A stretch of DNA of 64,000 bases from Tenodera sinensis (GCA_030765045.1 CM060961.1:96363135-96427134), one strand, 5' to 3'. Shown: positions 21,197 to 37,200, numbered from the stretch's first letter. The notes: a model not told the origin generated them from the letters alone. A program made the numbers and translations.

Positions 21197-22210
21197 GTGA
21201 TCCTGAGTCACATTATACTTCAAATATGTTTTTGCACATTTAAGGCAAGAAAAATCCTTTCAAATGAAGCACTGGTTACAGCAATGGAACGAATTAGGCC
21301 AAATAGTTTGAAAGCTTATGGAATAATTTTGAATGTTTCATTCTCAGTGATTCTTTTAATAAGTGTCCCCAACTGCTTAAACAAGTTGGCACAAGTATTT
21401 CTGTTTGCTGATGATACAATACTATTAATTTTGCATAAAAACTTAGATAGACTTAAAGAAACCTCACATCATGTAACAACATTAATGCAATCTTGGTTCA
21501 GTGCAAATGGTATGAAACTAAATGTTGATAAAACAAATATTGCAAAATTTACTACTGTCAATGCTGCACAGCATAACTTTGTAATCAACATAAATGGAAA
21601 CTCTGCCCTAAATCCAAATGCTTCTAAATTTTTAGGTATACAAATCGACAAGCATCTAAATTGGAAGACCCACATAGATGAAATTATCCCTAAACTGAGC
21701 TCCACATGCTATGCATTACGATTTCTGTCCTCCTTCAGTGATGCTCACACATTAAAATTAGCCTGCTTTGCATACGTCCACTCGGTAGTGAAATATGGTA
21801 TACTCTTTCGGGGAGGTTCAACAAACTCAAAGAGAATTTTCATCTTACAAAAGAAGGCACTCAGGATTGTATCACACTCGTGTAGAAGTATTTTAAAAAA
21901 TTTAGAAATATTAACCATTTCTGGAGAATATTCTGAGATTACCTTTCATAAAAAAAATAAAAATTACTTCACTACTAATTCTGACATCCACAATATCAAT
22001 ACAAGATCTAGTTCTGAACTTCATATACCATCAACTAACCTCATGTGTGTCCAAAAAGGAGTGCATTACCAATGCATAAACATATTTAATATGCTGCCTA
22101 ATGAGTTGAGGACCTGTAATGATAAGGTACTCAAAATTAAGCTAAAGGAATATCTCCTTAAGTGTTCTTGCTATAGCATTATTGAATTTGACAACATCTC
22201 ATGTACCTAA
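21197..22210 (+). pseudogene. CR1/Jockey-like LINE RT, 5'-truncated but open
   Basis: A 337-residue open frame. Its real RT homology starts near residue 65 with FLFADDTILLI (motif C, FADD), followed by SWFSANGMKLNVDKTNIAKF (motif D), FLGIQIDKHLNWKTHID (motif E region), VHSVVKYGILFRGG, FILQKKALRIVS and INIFNMLPNELRTC ... LKEYLLKCSCYS. This is the thumb and C-terminus of a CR1/L2/Jockey-superfamily RT. Fingers, palm A/B motifs and the endonuclease are missing. The Met at 21197 is not a real start. It is notably free of stops compared with the neighbouring relics. Confidence 0.8.
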
Positions 22211-24390
<2,180 letters not shown>

Positions 24391-24391
24391 A

Positions 24392-24435
24392 CCAGTACCT
24401 GGGCGACCGAGCTTCGCTCGGCCTTTTTCGCCTCT

Positions 24436-24481
<46 letters not shown>

Positions 24482-26955
24482 GGTGGGAGAAGATACTTAG
24501 ATAAACCTGAAAGGCAAAACGTTAACTAAATGATCACTTTTGTCTCAATTGTTAACAATTGCGAGATACAGGAGATATAGAAATACATACAAATATTTCA
24601 TAAACACCATCATTTGAGCTGAAAAACGTCTACTGCTGAACGTAGACCTGCCCCATAGATATCCACCTAATTTGAGGTTTTTGTCGAGAATTTGTTCCAC
24701 TATGGACTTCAGTTCTTTGGTGCTGCGATTGACTCCAGGGCGATAACACGTTGGCCAAGGCCCTTCATATTTCCGTCGAGTTCTTCCATGGCTTCCTTAA
24801 CCCCGGCCAGTTTCTCGTTAGTATTCTCCGGTAGATCTATCTTCATATTGGACGTTCCCGCCCTCTTCTCTTCCGTTTCGGAGTTTACATTTTCAATTTG
24901 GCTACCATTTTTGTTTCCATTTTGTCAATTTTTGTTCCCATATTTTCTATTCCGTAGTTTACATTTTTCCAATTGGGCTTTCATATTTGTTTCCTCTGCC
25001 GCATTCCGGAATTCATATCATTCCCCATCTTGACTGACATTTGGTTCATCAACTGTCTCATATCGTGCTTTTCGGCGCACTCCTGACACCAATTGTGATT
25101 ACTTTACTTTTTTAGCTATTTCTTTATTTGTTATTAAAACACCGGAGTGACACTAAGCAAAAGCACTGTTGAGGAATAAAGATTACAGGAAGAATAGCTG
25201 GTTGATAAAGTCATGTGAATATACTGCGCATTTCTGTTTCAATCACATAGAAAATTGTATGAATTGTTCGTAATTGTTCGTGGAAGCGGGAGCAGTGAAG
25301 GAAATGTGATTGTTTTACTAAAGAAAAATGAGTAGAAAAACCGTGTGAATGTTAGATATACGTTACACTTATATTTCAAATGTATTGGAAAATGTATGGA
25401 CTGTTTGTAGAAGAGGGAGTAGTATGCTAGATAAAACCAAATAGAGGAGAGAAAACCATGTGAACGTAATACGTTGCGTGGTAAAATGGATTCCATAAAA
25501 ATCTTCGACATGAAAACACTTAGATATGTCAATTTTCATGGCGATCGGTCAACCGGCTTTGGAGTTTACTCACTCTTCAACATACGACATGTATAGGCGT
25601 TGGTATGTATGAAGTTGATAAACGATAGGAATAACATGTGAATTGTTGCGTAAAACAAAAGTGAATGTAATACCTTGTATTTCTGTTTCAAACACAGCAA
25701 ATTGTATGGACTGTATGTTGAAGGGCGAGTAGCGAAAGAAGACTGAAAGTGTCTAGTAAAGGAAGAATTGGTAGAGGAAATCGTGTGAATGTAATACGCT
25801 GTATTTATATTTCAATCATAGAAAAGTATATGAATTGTATGTTGAAGGGCAAACAGAGGATACATGAATGTGCTACGTAAAACAAAAGCGAGTAGAAAAC
25901 CATTTGAAAGTAATATACCTATTGTGTAGTAAAATTGTTGCCATAAAAACTTTCTCCGTGCAAAAATACATGTACGTGCCGAATTTCGCGATGATCGATT
26001 AATCTGTTTTAGAGATTAACAGTTACAGTTGTTTGTAGAAGAGTGAGTAGAGAAAGAGTTGCGAATGTGTTACCTAAAAGTAAGTAGAGAAACCACTGTG
26101 ATTGTAATATGCGGCATTTCTGTTTCAAACATACAGAAAATTGTATGACTTCTTTGTAGAAGAGTGAGTAGAGAAAGAGATGTGAATGTCTTACCTAAAA
26201 GTACTTAAGTAGAGAAACCACTGAGAATGTAATATGCAGCATATCTATTTCAAACATGCAGAACATGGTATGGCTTATTTGTAGAAGAGTGAGCAGATGT
26301 GAATGTGTTACCTAAAAGTGTGTAGAGAAAACACTGTGAGTGTTATTTGCAGCATTTCTATTTTAAACATGCACAAAATTGTATGACTTATTTGTAGAAG
26401 AGTGAGTAGAAAGAGATGTGAATATGTTATCTAAAAGTGAGTAGAGAAAACAATATGAATATAATATATAGCATTTCTATTGCAGACATACGGAAGATTG
26501 TATGACTTCTTTGTAGAAGAGTGAGTAGAGAAAGGGATGTGAATGTATTACCTTAAAGTGAGAGGAGAAAGCAGTGTGAATCTAATAGCATTTCTATTTC
26601 AAACATACAGAATATGGTAAGACTTGTTTTAAAAGTGGTGATAAAAATGATTTTTGGTGTAAAATTATGTTTTTATGGAAAACTGTTTATAGGAGAGCGA
26701 GTAGAGAAAGAGATGTGAATATGTTACCTAATAGTACTTAAGTAGAGAAACCACTGTGAATGTAATATGCAGCATCTCTATTTTAAAAATACAGAAAATT
26801 GTATGACTTATTTGTAGAAGAGTGCGTAGAGAAAGATGTGAATGTGTTGCCTAAAAGTGCGAGGAGAAAACAGTGTGAATGTAATAGCATTTCTATTTCA
26901 AACATACAGAACATGGTATGACTTATTTTCAAACTGGGGGTAAAAATGCTTTTGT

Positions 26956-27017
<62 letters not shown>

Positions 27018-27390
27018 AAAATCACGTTTCTTATGGAAAATTATTTATAAAAGAGTGTAGAGAAACAGATGTGAATGTGTTACCTAAAATTGAGTATAGA
27101 AAACACCGTGAATATAATATGTATACAAAAATTTAACCAAATCTTTAGAGCCGTTTCTGAAATACCGGGAATATATATACAAGAATTGCACTGGTGAAGC
27201 GGGAATAAAAAAATGTTATTTTTTATGTTAAATCGCGTTTTTTCGGGAATTACTCCTATATAGATGAACTTAAAAAGCAAAACCCTATCTGAATACAAAA
27301 TTTGATGGAAATCGTTAGAGCCGTTTCCAAGTTACGCGGAATATATTTATATATTTATATGCAACAATTGCTAGTTTAAATATATAAAAT
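24392..27390 (+). repeat. Element T: hairpin start, ~120-bp internal tandem repeats
   Basis: It begins with ACCTGGGCGACCGAGC and a CCGAGC-TTC-GCTCGG hairpin (about 24405-24420), then a T44 run (24437-24480) and about 0.6 kb whose minus strand has a Lys/Asn/Met-rich, coiled-coil-like but broken reading (about 25060-24690). From about 25230 to 27110 there are more than eight degenerate ~120-bp units, each with TTTGTAGAAGAGTGAGTAGA and GTGAATGTAATATGCAGC-like blocks. It ends near 27390 after GCCGTTTCCAAGTTACGCGG. It is a transposon-like family of unknown class. Related minus-strand blocks: 47985-48675 and 54185-54730. Confidence 0.55.
26953..27016. repeat. (TG)n microsatellite in element T
   Basis: TG dinucleotides with a short CG-rich end (GTGCGCGCGCGTG), inside one of the tandem units. 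Confidence 0.95.
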
Positions 27391-27597
27391 ATAGTAATAT
27401 GAGATTATTATCACAATAATGACAACAAGAAGCATATTTACACATCCTAACAACTATAACAATCTGCCTTACGTACACGCTGAAAGATTCTCCATTCACG
27501 TAACAAGACAAAAATTTTTAAAAGACTAGGTTGAAGAGAGTTAAACCCTAAACTGCCTGGGTTTGGTTTTACCAACCCAAATTCCAGTTTTTATATT

Positions 27598-28175
<578 letters not shown>

Positions 28176-28552
28176 TTTTTAGCTGAAGAATGTTGAAATG
28201 TAGTTCAGTGTTTAAGAATATGTCATGGAACATATAACATGGGAAGAAAAACAAAATAGAAGCCTACTAGGCTACTTTCTGAAGCAAAGGCTCCTCTTTC
28301 AGTAATTGCAATACAGTATATACAGTCAATTATTTCTTTAAATAATTGGCAGCTAATATTCTGGCATTGCAGTTCCATCTAATCCACTGACTGAAGAAAT
28401 GCTTTTTCCAGCAATAGAAATGTGGAATGTTTGGGAAACCATAGCAGAAGGCAGGAATGACCCTACCATAAAATGTTATGTCATTTGTTTCAAATCCTCG
28501 AAAGGAGGGCTCCTACAAGGAAGTATGTACTTGTACTAGGTTGGACTTTATC

Positions 28553-28795
28553 CATGTTTACTGACAGGGAACAATGTATCAATGTCGTGGGTTCAAAACT
28601 GGCAAAAACCGATGATTTTTAAGTGTGCTTAAATGTAACAGCAAGTCAGTAAATTTATTGGAATGCTACAAAACTCCCACGCGATGGAATTCCGGTACAC
28701 CGGCAGCGCCAATATAATCCTGGCAAATAATAGCATAGTTAACAAAGTGTTCATTAATTTTAATAGAAATTTGAGAAGCGACACTACAGCACTTT
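28553..28795 (+). mobile_element. SINE G (tRNA-like B-box, common insect type), first copy
   Basis: It contains GTCGTGGGTTCAAAACTGG (B-box-like), then TTTTTAAGTGTGCTTAAATG, CAGTAAATTTATTGG and ATTCCGGTACACCGGCAGCG, a body I recognise from abundant arthropod SINEs. Further copies in the array start at about 31242, 32862, 35514, 36824 and 37615. A minus-strand fragment is at 58085-58215. Confidence 0.7.
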
Positions 28796-28816
28796 GAAAT
28801 GTAGTTCAGTGTTTAA

Positions 28817-30145
28817 CCCTTTCAGACCCGAATTATTTTGCTACTTATGCCGTTCTTCCTCTAATTCGAAACCGGTTTAGATTAGGTGGTCTGGGACACC
28901 TTCAGCTTGTTGGCTTGGATAGCCATTATCGTTAAGGCAACACGTAGTGCACTGGCCATGCACTCAAAGCCTGAGGTCGTGAGTTCAAGTCTCGGCAACC
29001 GCAGTCAAATGTGCCTGTGGTAAAGGACGGGGAGGGCCCACGTAAAATAATCGGTGTGATGGCACGCGTGGATGATGACGGGGTATCATTTGACTGCGGT
29101 TGCATGCCGTTCTTCCTCTAATTCGAAACCGGTTTAGATTAGGTGGTCTGGGACACCTTCAGCTTGCTGGAGTGGATAGCCATGATCGTTAAGGCAACAC
29201 GTAGTGCACTGGCCATGCGCTCAAAGCCTGAGGTCGTGAGTTCAAGTCTCGGCAACCGCAGTCAAATGTGCCTGTGGTAAAGGACGGGGAGGGCCCACGT
29301 AAAATAATCGGTGTGATGGCACGCGTGGATGATGACGTGGTATCATTTGACTGCGGTTGCATGGATTTTGCTTCTTTTCTTAACCCTTTCAGACCCGAAT
29401 TATTTTGCTACTTATGCCGTTCTTCCTCTAATTCGAAACCGGTTTAGATTAGGTGGTCTGGGACACCTTCAGCTTGTTGGCTTGGATAGCCATTATCGTT
29501 AAGGCAACACGTAGTGCACTGGCCATGCACTCAAAGCCTGAGGTCGTGAGTTCAAGTCTCGGCAACCGCAGTCAAATGTGCCTGTGGTAAAGGACGGGGA
29601 GGGCCCACGTAAAATAATCGGTGTGATGGCACGCGTGGATGATGACGGGGTATCATTTGACTGCGGTTGCATGCCGTTCTTCCTCTAATTCGAAACCGGT
29701 TTAGATTAGGTGGTCTGGGACACCTTCAGCTTGCTGGATTGGATAGCCATGATCGTTAAGGCAACACGTAGTGCACTGGCCATGCCCTCAAAGCCGGAGG
29801 TCGTGAGTTCAAGTCTCGGAAACCGCAGTCAAATGTGCCTGTGGTAAAGGACGGGGAGGGCCCACGTAAAATAATCGGTGTGATGGCACGCGTGGATGAT
29901 GACGGGGTATCATTTGACTGCGGTTGCATGGATTTTGCTTCTTTTCTTAAAAAAAAAAAAAAAAAAAACACTACAATGTAACTTGTAAAAAATAAATAAT
30001 TTTGTACAATTCAGAACATGTTTTTACATAGGTTTAATTGGTGACGAACAGTATAACAAGAATATAGCAGAAAAAACCGTTAAAAGTATTACAAGTAGGC
30101 AAAAAATGCCTATGTCCATTATAATGGACACCGGGACTGAAAGGG
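28817..30145 (+). mobile_element. piggyBac-type MITE at TTAA, carrying SINE C copies
   Basis: Left end TTAA-CCCTTTCAGACCCG (TTAA 28813-28816), right end CCGGGACTGAAAGGG-TTAA (TTAA 30146-30149): inverted ends next to duplicated TTAA, the piggyBac hallmark. Module H without the element reads TTCAGTGTTTAAGAATATG (28212-28215 and others), which is the exact pre-insertion site. The interior holds SINE C copies and a 567-bp internal tandem duplication. Partial right ends of the same MITE end at 33841 and 34417. No transposase is encoded. Confidence 0.85.
29166..29382 (+). mobile_element. SINE C (tRNA-like), in duplicated MITE segment
   Basis: The head reads GGATAGCCATGATCGTTAAGG with B-box-like GTCGTGAGTTCAAGTCTCGG. 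A body of CACGTAAAATAATCGGTG and ATTTGACTGCGGTTGCATGG follows, ending CTTCTTTTCTTAA before a variable A-run. Other full or partial copies start at about 28911, 29480, 29730, 30736, 30975, 32356, 32595, 35008, 35247, 36296 and 36554. 3' halves lie at 31915-32020, 33535-33664 and 34112-34240. Confidence 0.75.
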
Positions 30146-30496
30146 TTAAGAATATGTCATGGAACATATAACATGGGAAGAAAAACAAAATAGAAGCCTA
30201 CTAGGCTACTTTCTGAAGTAAAGGCTCCTCTTTCAGTAATTGCAATACAGTATATACAGTCAATAGCATAGTTAACAAAGTGTTCATTAATTTTAATAGA
30301 AATTTGAGAAGCGACACTACAGCACTTTGAAATGTAGTTCAGTGTTTAAGAATATGTCATGGAACATATAACATGGGAAGAAAAACAAAATAGAAGCCTA
30401 CTAGGCTACTTTCTGAAGCAAAGGCTCCTCTTTCAGTAATTGCAATACAGTATATACAGTCAATTATTTCTTTAAATAATTGGCAGCTAATATTCT

Positions 30497-33400
30497 GGCA
30501 TTGCAGTTCCATCTAATCCACTGACTGAAGAAATGCTTTTGCCAGCAATAGAAATGTGGAATGTTTGGGAAACCATAGCAGAAGGCAGGAATGACCCTAC
30601 CATAAAATGTTATGTCATTTGTTTCAAATCCTCGAAAGGAGGGCTCCTACAAGGAAGTATGTACTTGTACTAGGTTGGACTTTATCGAAACCGGTTTAGA
30701 TTAGGTGGTCTGGGACACCTTCAGCTTGCTGGCTTGGATAGCCATGATCGTTAAGGCAACACGTAGTGCACTGGCCATGCACTCAAAGCCTGAGGTCGTG
30801 AGTTCAAGTCTCGGCAACCGCAGTCAAATGTGCCTGTGGTAAAGGACGGGGAGGGCCATAGCAGAAGGCAGGAATGACCCTACCATAAAATGTATGCTAA
30901 ATGTTGCTACTTATGCCGTTCTTCCTCTAATTCGAAACCGGTTTAGATTAGGTGGTCTGGGACACCTTCAGCTTGCTGGCTTGGATAGCCATGATCGTTA
31001 AGGCAACACGTAGTGCACTGGCCATGCACTCAAAGCCTGAGGTCGTGAGTTCAAGTCTCGGCAACCGCAGTCAAATGTGCCTGTGGTAAAGGACGGGGAG
31101 GGCCCACGTAAAATAATCGGTGTGATGGCACGCGTGGATGATGACGGGGTATCATTTGACTGCGGTTGCATGGATTTTGCTTCTTTTCTTAAAAAAAAAA
31201 AAAACACTACAATGTAAATTGTAAAAAATAAATAATTTTGTCAATGTTTACTGACAGGGAACAATGTATCAATGTCGTGGGTTCAAAACTGGCAAAAACC
31301 GATGATTTTTAAGTGTGCTTAAATGTAACAGCAAGTCAGTAAATTTATTGGAATGCTACAAAACTCCCACGGGATGGAATTCCGGTACACCGGCAGCGCC
31401 AATATAATCCTGGCAATTAATAGCATAGTTAACAAAGTGTTCATTAATTTTAATAGAAATTTGAGAAGCGACACTACAGCACTTCCACAGCACAGAAGTC
31501 CAAGCTTCTCACTTTACCTCATCTACCAAGCGAGATGGTTCCGCGGTAACGTGTGAGGCTCGCATTCCCGTGGTCGTGGGTTCGATTCCCGTGACCAACC
31601 TACCTGACCCATGGGTTTTCCCGGGTCACTAGCTTACTTTCATCCCCCGAATTTCCTCTCCCCCCGTGTCACTTCACTAATCATTTCATTCAACCTTTCA
31701 TCCGTTTGGTCTATTTCAGAACTGAAAGTGTCAGTGGGCATTCGGATACAGCCTAGTGGGACGAAATGCTCTGAGTGACTCCGTTCCCTGTCACGCCGGC
31801 CGGCTCCGGATGGTGTCCACACCGAGGTGCTTGAGCCACGGAGGGGCCCCTGCAGGCGGTGCTCTGCGCGAACCGGTGGGACCGGTGTATTGGCTGGTGT
31901 CAGGGAGTGTGTAAAGGACGGGGAGGGCCCACGTAAAATAATCGGTGTGATGGCACGCGTGGATGATGACGGGGTATCATTTGACTGCGGTTGCATGGAT
32001 TTTGCTTCTTTTCTTAAAAAAAGTGTTCATTAATTTTAATAGAAATTTGAGAAGCGACACTACAGCACTTCCACAGCACAGAAGTCCAAGCTTCTCACTT
32101 TACCTCATCTACCATTGGCATTGCAGTTCCATCTAATCCACTGACTGAAGAAATGCTTTTGCCAGCAATAGAAATGTGGAATGTTTGGGAAACCATAGCA
32201 GAAGGCAGGAATGACCCTACCATAAAATGTTATGTCATTTGTTTCAAATCCTCGAAAGGAGGGCTCCTACAAGGAAGTATGTACTTGTACTAGGTTGGAC
32301 TTTATCGAAACCGGTTTAGATTAGGTGGTCTGGGACACCTTCAGCTTGCTGGCTTGGATAGCCATGATCGTTAAGGCAACACGTAGTGCACTGGCCATGC
32401 ACTCAAAGCCTGAGGTCGTGAGTTCAAGTCTCGGCAACCGCAGTCAAATGTGCCTGTGGTAAAGGACGGGGAGGGCCATAGCAGAAGGCAGGAATGACCC
32501 TACCATAAAATGTATGCTAAATGTTGCTACTTATGCCGTTCTTCCTCTAATTCGAAACCGGTTTAGATTAGGTGGTCTGGGACACCTTCAGCTTGCTGGC
32601 TTGGATAGCCATGATCGTTAAGGCAACACGTAGTGCACTGGCCATGCACTCAAAGCCTGAGGTCGTGAGTTCAAGTCTCGGCAACCGCAGTCAAATGTGC
32701 CTGTGGTAAAGGACGGGGAGGGCCCACGTAAAATAATCGGTGTGATGGCACGCGTGGATGATGACGGGGTATCATTTGACTGCGGTTGCATGGATTTTGC
32801 TTCTTTTCTTAAAAAAAAAAAAAACACTACAATGTAAATTGTAAAAAATAAATAATTTTGTCAATGTTTACTGACAGGGAACAATGTATCAATGTCGTGG
32901 GTTCAAAACTGGCAAAAACCGATGATTTTTAAGTGTGCTTAAATGTAACAGCAAGTCAGTAAATTTATTGGAATGCTACAAAACTCCCACGGGATGGAAT
33001 TCCGGTACACCGGCAGCGCCAATATAATCCTGGCAATTAATAGCATAGTTAACAAAGTGTTCATTAATTTTAATAGAAATTTGAGAAGCGACACTACAGC
33101 ACTTCCACAGCACAGAAGTCCAAGCTTCTCACTTTACCTCATCTACCAAGCGAGATGGTTCCGCGGTAACGTGTGAGGCTCGCATTCCCGTGGTCGTGGG
33201 TTCGATTCCCGTGACCAACCTACCTGACCCATGGGTTTTCCCGGGTCACTAGCTTACTTTCATCCCCCGAATTTCCTCTCCCCCCGTGTCACTTCACTAA
33301 TCATTTCATTCAACCTTTCATCCGTTTGGTCTATTTCAGAACTGAAAGTGTCAGTGGGCATTCGGATACAGCCTAGTGGGACGAAATGCTCTGAGTGACT

Positions 33401-33631
33401 CCGTTCCCTGTCACGCCGGCCGGCTCCGGATGGTGTCCACACCGAGGTGCTTGAGCCACGGAGGGGCCCCTGCAGGCGGTGCTCTGCGCGAACCGGTGGG
33501 ACCGGTGTATTGGCTGGTGTCAGGGAGTGTGTAAAGGACGGGGAGGGCCCACGTAAAATAATCGGTGTGATGGCACGCGTGGATGATGACGGGGTATCAT
33601 TTGACTGCGGTTGCATGGATTTTGCTTCTTT

Positions 33632-33642
<11 letters not shown>
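30497..33642 (+). repeat. 1620-bp direct tandem duplication
   Basis: Bases 30497-32022 recur almost unchanged at 32117-33642. The ~94-bp link (32023-32116) is a re-used piece of module G flank (AAGTGTTCATTAATTTTAATAG ... CATCTACC), showing that the junction formed from existing array sequence. Confidence 0.9.
31528..31914 (+). mobile_element. SINE D (tRNA-derived, best promoter boxes)
   Basis: A-box-like GATGGTTCCGCGGTAACGTG and a canonical B box in GGTCGTGGGTTCGATTCCCG, followed by a ~300-bp body (TTTCATCCCCCGAATTTCC, CGCCGGCCGGCTCCGGATGG). Further copies are at about 33148-33534, 35800-36186, 37110-37496 and 37901-38287, always following SINE G. Confidence 0.85.
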
Positions 33643-33664
<22 letters not shown>

Positions 33665-34209
33665 CACTACAATGTAACTTGTAAAAAATAAATAATTTTG
33701 TACAATTCAGAACATGTTTTTACATAGGTTTAATTGGTGACGAACAGTATAACAAGAATATAGCAGAAAAAACCGTTAAAAGTATTACAAGTAGGCAAAA
33801 AATGCCTATGTCCATTATAATGGACACCGGGACTGAAAGGGTTAAGAATATGTCATGGAACATATAACATGGGAAGAAAAACAAAATAGAAGCCTACTAG
33901 GCTACTTTCTGAAGTAAAGGCTCCTCTTTCAGTAATTGCAATACAGTATATACAGTCAATAGCATAGTTAACAAAGTGTTCATTAATTTTAATAGAAATT
34001 TGAGAAGCGGCACTACAGCACTTTGAAATGTAGTTCAGTGTTTAAGAATATGTCATGGAATATGCGCGAACCGGTGGGACCGGTGTATTGGCTGGTGTCA
34101 GGGAGTGTGTAAAGGACGGGGAGGGCCCACGTAAAATAATCGGTGTGATGGCACGCGTGGATGATGACGGGGTATCATTTGACTGCGGTTGCATGGATTT
34201 TGCTTCTTT

Positions 34210-34240
<31 letters not shown>

Positions 34241-37200
34241 CACTACAATGTAACTTGTAAAAAATAAATAATTTTGTACAATTCAGAACATGTTTTTACA
34301 TAGGTTTAATTGGTGACGAACAGTATAACAAGAATATAGCAGAAAAAACCGTTAAAAGTATTACAAGTAGGCAAAAAATGCCTATGTCCATTATAATGGA
34401 CACCGGGACTGAAAGGGTTAAGAATATGTCATGGAACATATAACATGGGAAGAAAAACAAAATAGAAGCCTACTAGGCTACTTTCTGAAGTAAAGGCTCC
34501 TCTTTCAGTAATTGCAATACAGTATATACAGTCAATAGCATAGTTAACAAAGTGTTCATTAATTTTAATAGAAATTTGAGAAGCGACACTACAGCACTTT
34601 GAAATGTAGTTCAGTGTTTAAGAATATGTCATGGAACATATAACATGGGAAGAAAAACAAAATAGAAGCCTACTAGGCTACTTTCTGAAGCAAAGGCTCC
34701 TCTTTCAGTAATTGCAATACAGTATATACAGTCAATTATTTCTTTAAATAATTGGCAGCTAATATTCTGGCATTGCAGTTCCATCTAATCCACTGACTGA
34801 AGAAATGCTTTTGCCAGCAATAGAAATGTGGAATGTTTGGGAAACCATAGCAGAAGGCAGGAATGACCCTACCATAAAATGTTATGTCATTTGTTTCAAA
34901 TCCTCGAAAGGAGGGCTCCTACAAGGAAGTATGTACTTGTACTAGGTTGGACTTTATCGAAACCGGTTTAGATTAGGTGGTCTGGGACACCTTCAGCTTG
35001 CTGGCTTGGATAGCCATGATCGTTAAGGCAACACGTAGTGCACTGGCCATGCACTCAAAGCCTGAGGTCGTGAGTTCAAGTCTCGGCAACCGCAGTCAAA
35101 TGTGCCTGTGGTAAAGGACGGGGAGGGCCATAGCAGAAGGCAGGAATGACCCTACCATAAAATGTATGCTAAATGTTGCTACTTATGCCGTTCTTCCTCT
35201 AATTCGAAACCGGTTTAGATTAGGTGGTCTGGGACACCTTCAGCTTGCTGGCTTGGATAGCCATGATCGTTAAGGCAACACGTAGTGCACTGGCCATGCA
35301 CTCAAAGCCTGAGGTCGTGAGTTCAAGTCTCGGCAACCGCAGTCAAATGTGCCTGTGGTAAAGGACGGGGAGGGCCCACGTAAAATAATCGGTGTGATGG
35401 CACGCGTGGATGATGACGGGGTATCATTTGACTGCGGTTGCATGGATTTTGCTTCTTTTCTTAAAAAAAAAAAAAACACTACAATGTAAATTGTAAAAAA
35501 TAAATAATTTTGTCAATGTTTACTGACAGGGAACAATGTATCAATGTCGTGGGTTCAAAACTGGCAAAAACCGATGATTTTTAAGTGTGCTTAAATGTAA
35601 CAGCAAGTCAGTAAATTTATTGGAATGCTACAAAACTCCCACGGGATGGAATTCCGGTACACCGGCAGCGCCAATATAATCCTGGCAATTAATAGCATAG
35701 TTAACAAAGTGTTCATTAATTTTAATAGAAATTTGAGAAGCGACACTACAGCACTTCCACAGCACAGAAGTCCAAGCTTCTCACTTTACCTCATCTACCA
35801 AGCGAGATGGTTCCGCGGTAACGTGTGAGGCTCGCATTCCCGTGGTCGTGGGTTCGATTCCCGTGACCAACCTACCTGACCCATGGGTTTTCCCGGGTCA
35901 CTAGCTTACTTTCATCCCCCGAATTTCCTCTCCCCCCGTGTCACTTCACTAATCATTTCATTCAACCTTTCATCCGTTTGGTCTATTTCAGAACTGAAAG
36001 TGTCAGTGGGCATTCGGATACAGCCTAGTGGGACGAAATGCTCTGAGTGACTCCGTTCCCTGTCACGCCGGCCGGCTCCGGATGGTGTCCACACCGAGGT
36101 GCTTGAGCCACGGAGGGGCCCCTGCAGGCGGTGCTCTGCGCGAACCGGTGGGACCGGTGTATTGGCTGGTGTCAGGGAGTGTGTAACAGGGAAAATGTAG
36201 GGACCCTACCCTCTGTTGTGCATGACTGCGGTTGCCGAGACTTGAACTCACGACCTCAGGCTTTGAGTGCATGGCCAGATTAGGTGGTCTGGGACACCTT
36301 CAGCTTGCTGGCTTGGATAGCCATGATCGTTAAGGCAACACGTAGTGCACTGGCCATGCACTCAAAGCCTGAGGTCGTGAGTTCAAGTCTCGGCAACCGC
36401 AGTCAAATGTGCCTGTGGTAAAGGACGGGGAGGGCCATAGCAGAAGGCAGGAATGACCCTACCATAAAATGTATGCTAAATGTTGCTACTTATGCCGTTC
36501 TTCCTCTAATTCGAAACCGGTTTAGATTAGGTGGTCTGGGACACCTTCAGCTTGCTGGCTTGGATAGCCATGATCGTTAAGGCAACACGTAGTGCACTGG
36601 CCATGCACTCAAAGCCTGAGGTCGTGAGTTCAAGTCTCGGCAACCGCAGTCAAATGTGCCTGTGGTAAAGGACGGGGAGGGCCCACGTAAAATAATCGGT
36701 GTGATGGCACGCGTGGATGATGACGGGGTATCATTTGACTGCGGTTGCATGGATTTTGCTTCTTTTCTTAAAAAAAAAAAAAAAAACACTACAATGTAAA
36801 TTGTAAAAAATAAATAATTTTGTCAATGTTTACTGACAGGGAACAATGTATCAATGTCGTGGGTTCAAAACTGGCAAAAACCGATGATTTTTAAGTGTGC
36901 TTAAATGTAACAGCAAGTCAGTAAATTTATTGGAATGCTACAAAACTCCCACGGGATGGAATTCCGGTACACCGGCAGCGCCAATATAATCCTGGCAATT
37001 AATAGCATAGTTAACAAAGTGTTCATTAATTTTAATAGAAATTTGAGAAGCGACACTACAGCACTTCCACAGCACAGAAGTCCAAGCTTCTCACTTTACC
37101 TCATCTACCAAGCGAGATGGTTCCGCGGTAACGTGTGAGGCTCGCATTCCCGTGGTCGTGGGTTCGATTCCCGTGACCAACCTACCTGACCCATGGGTTT

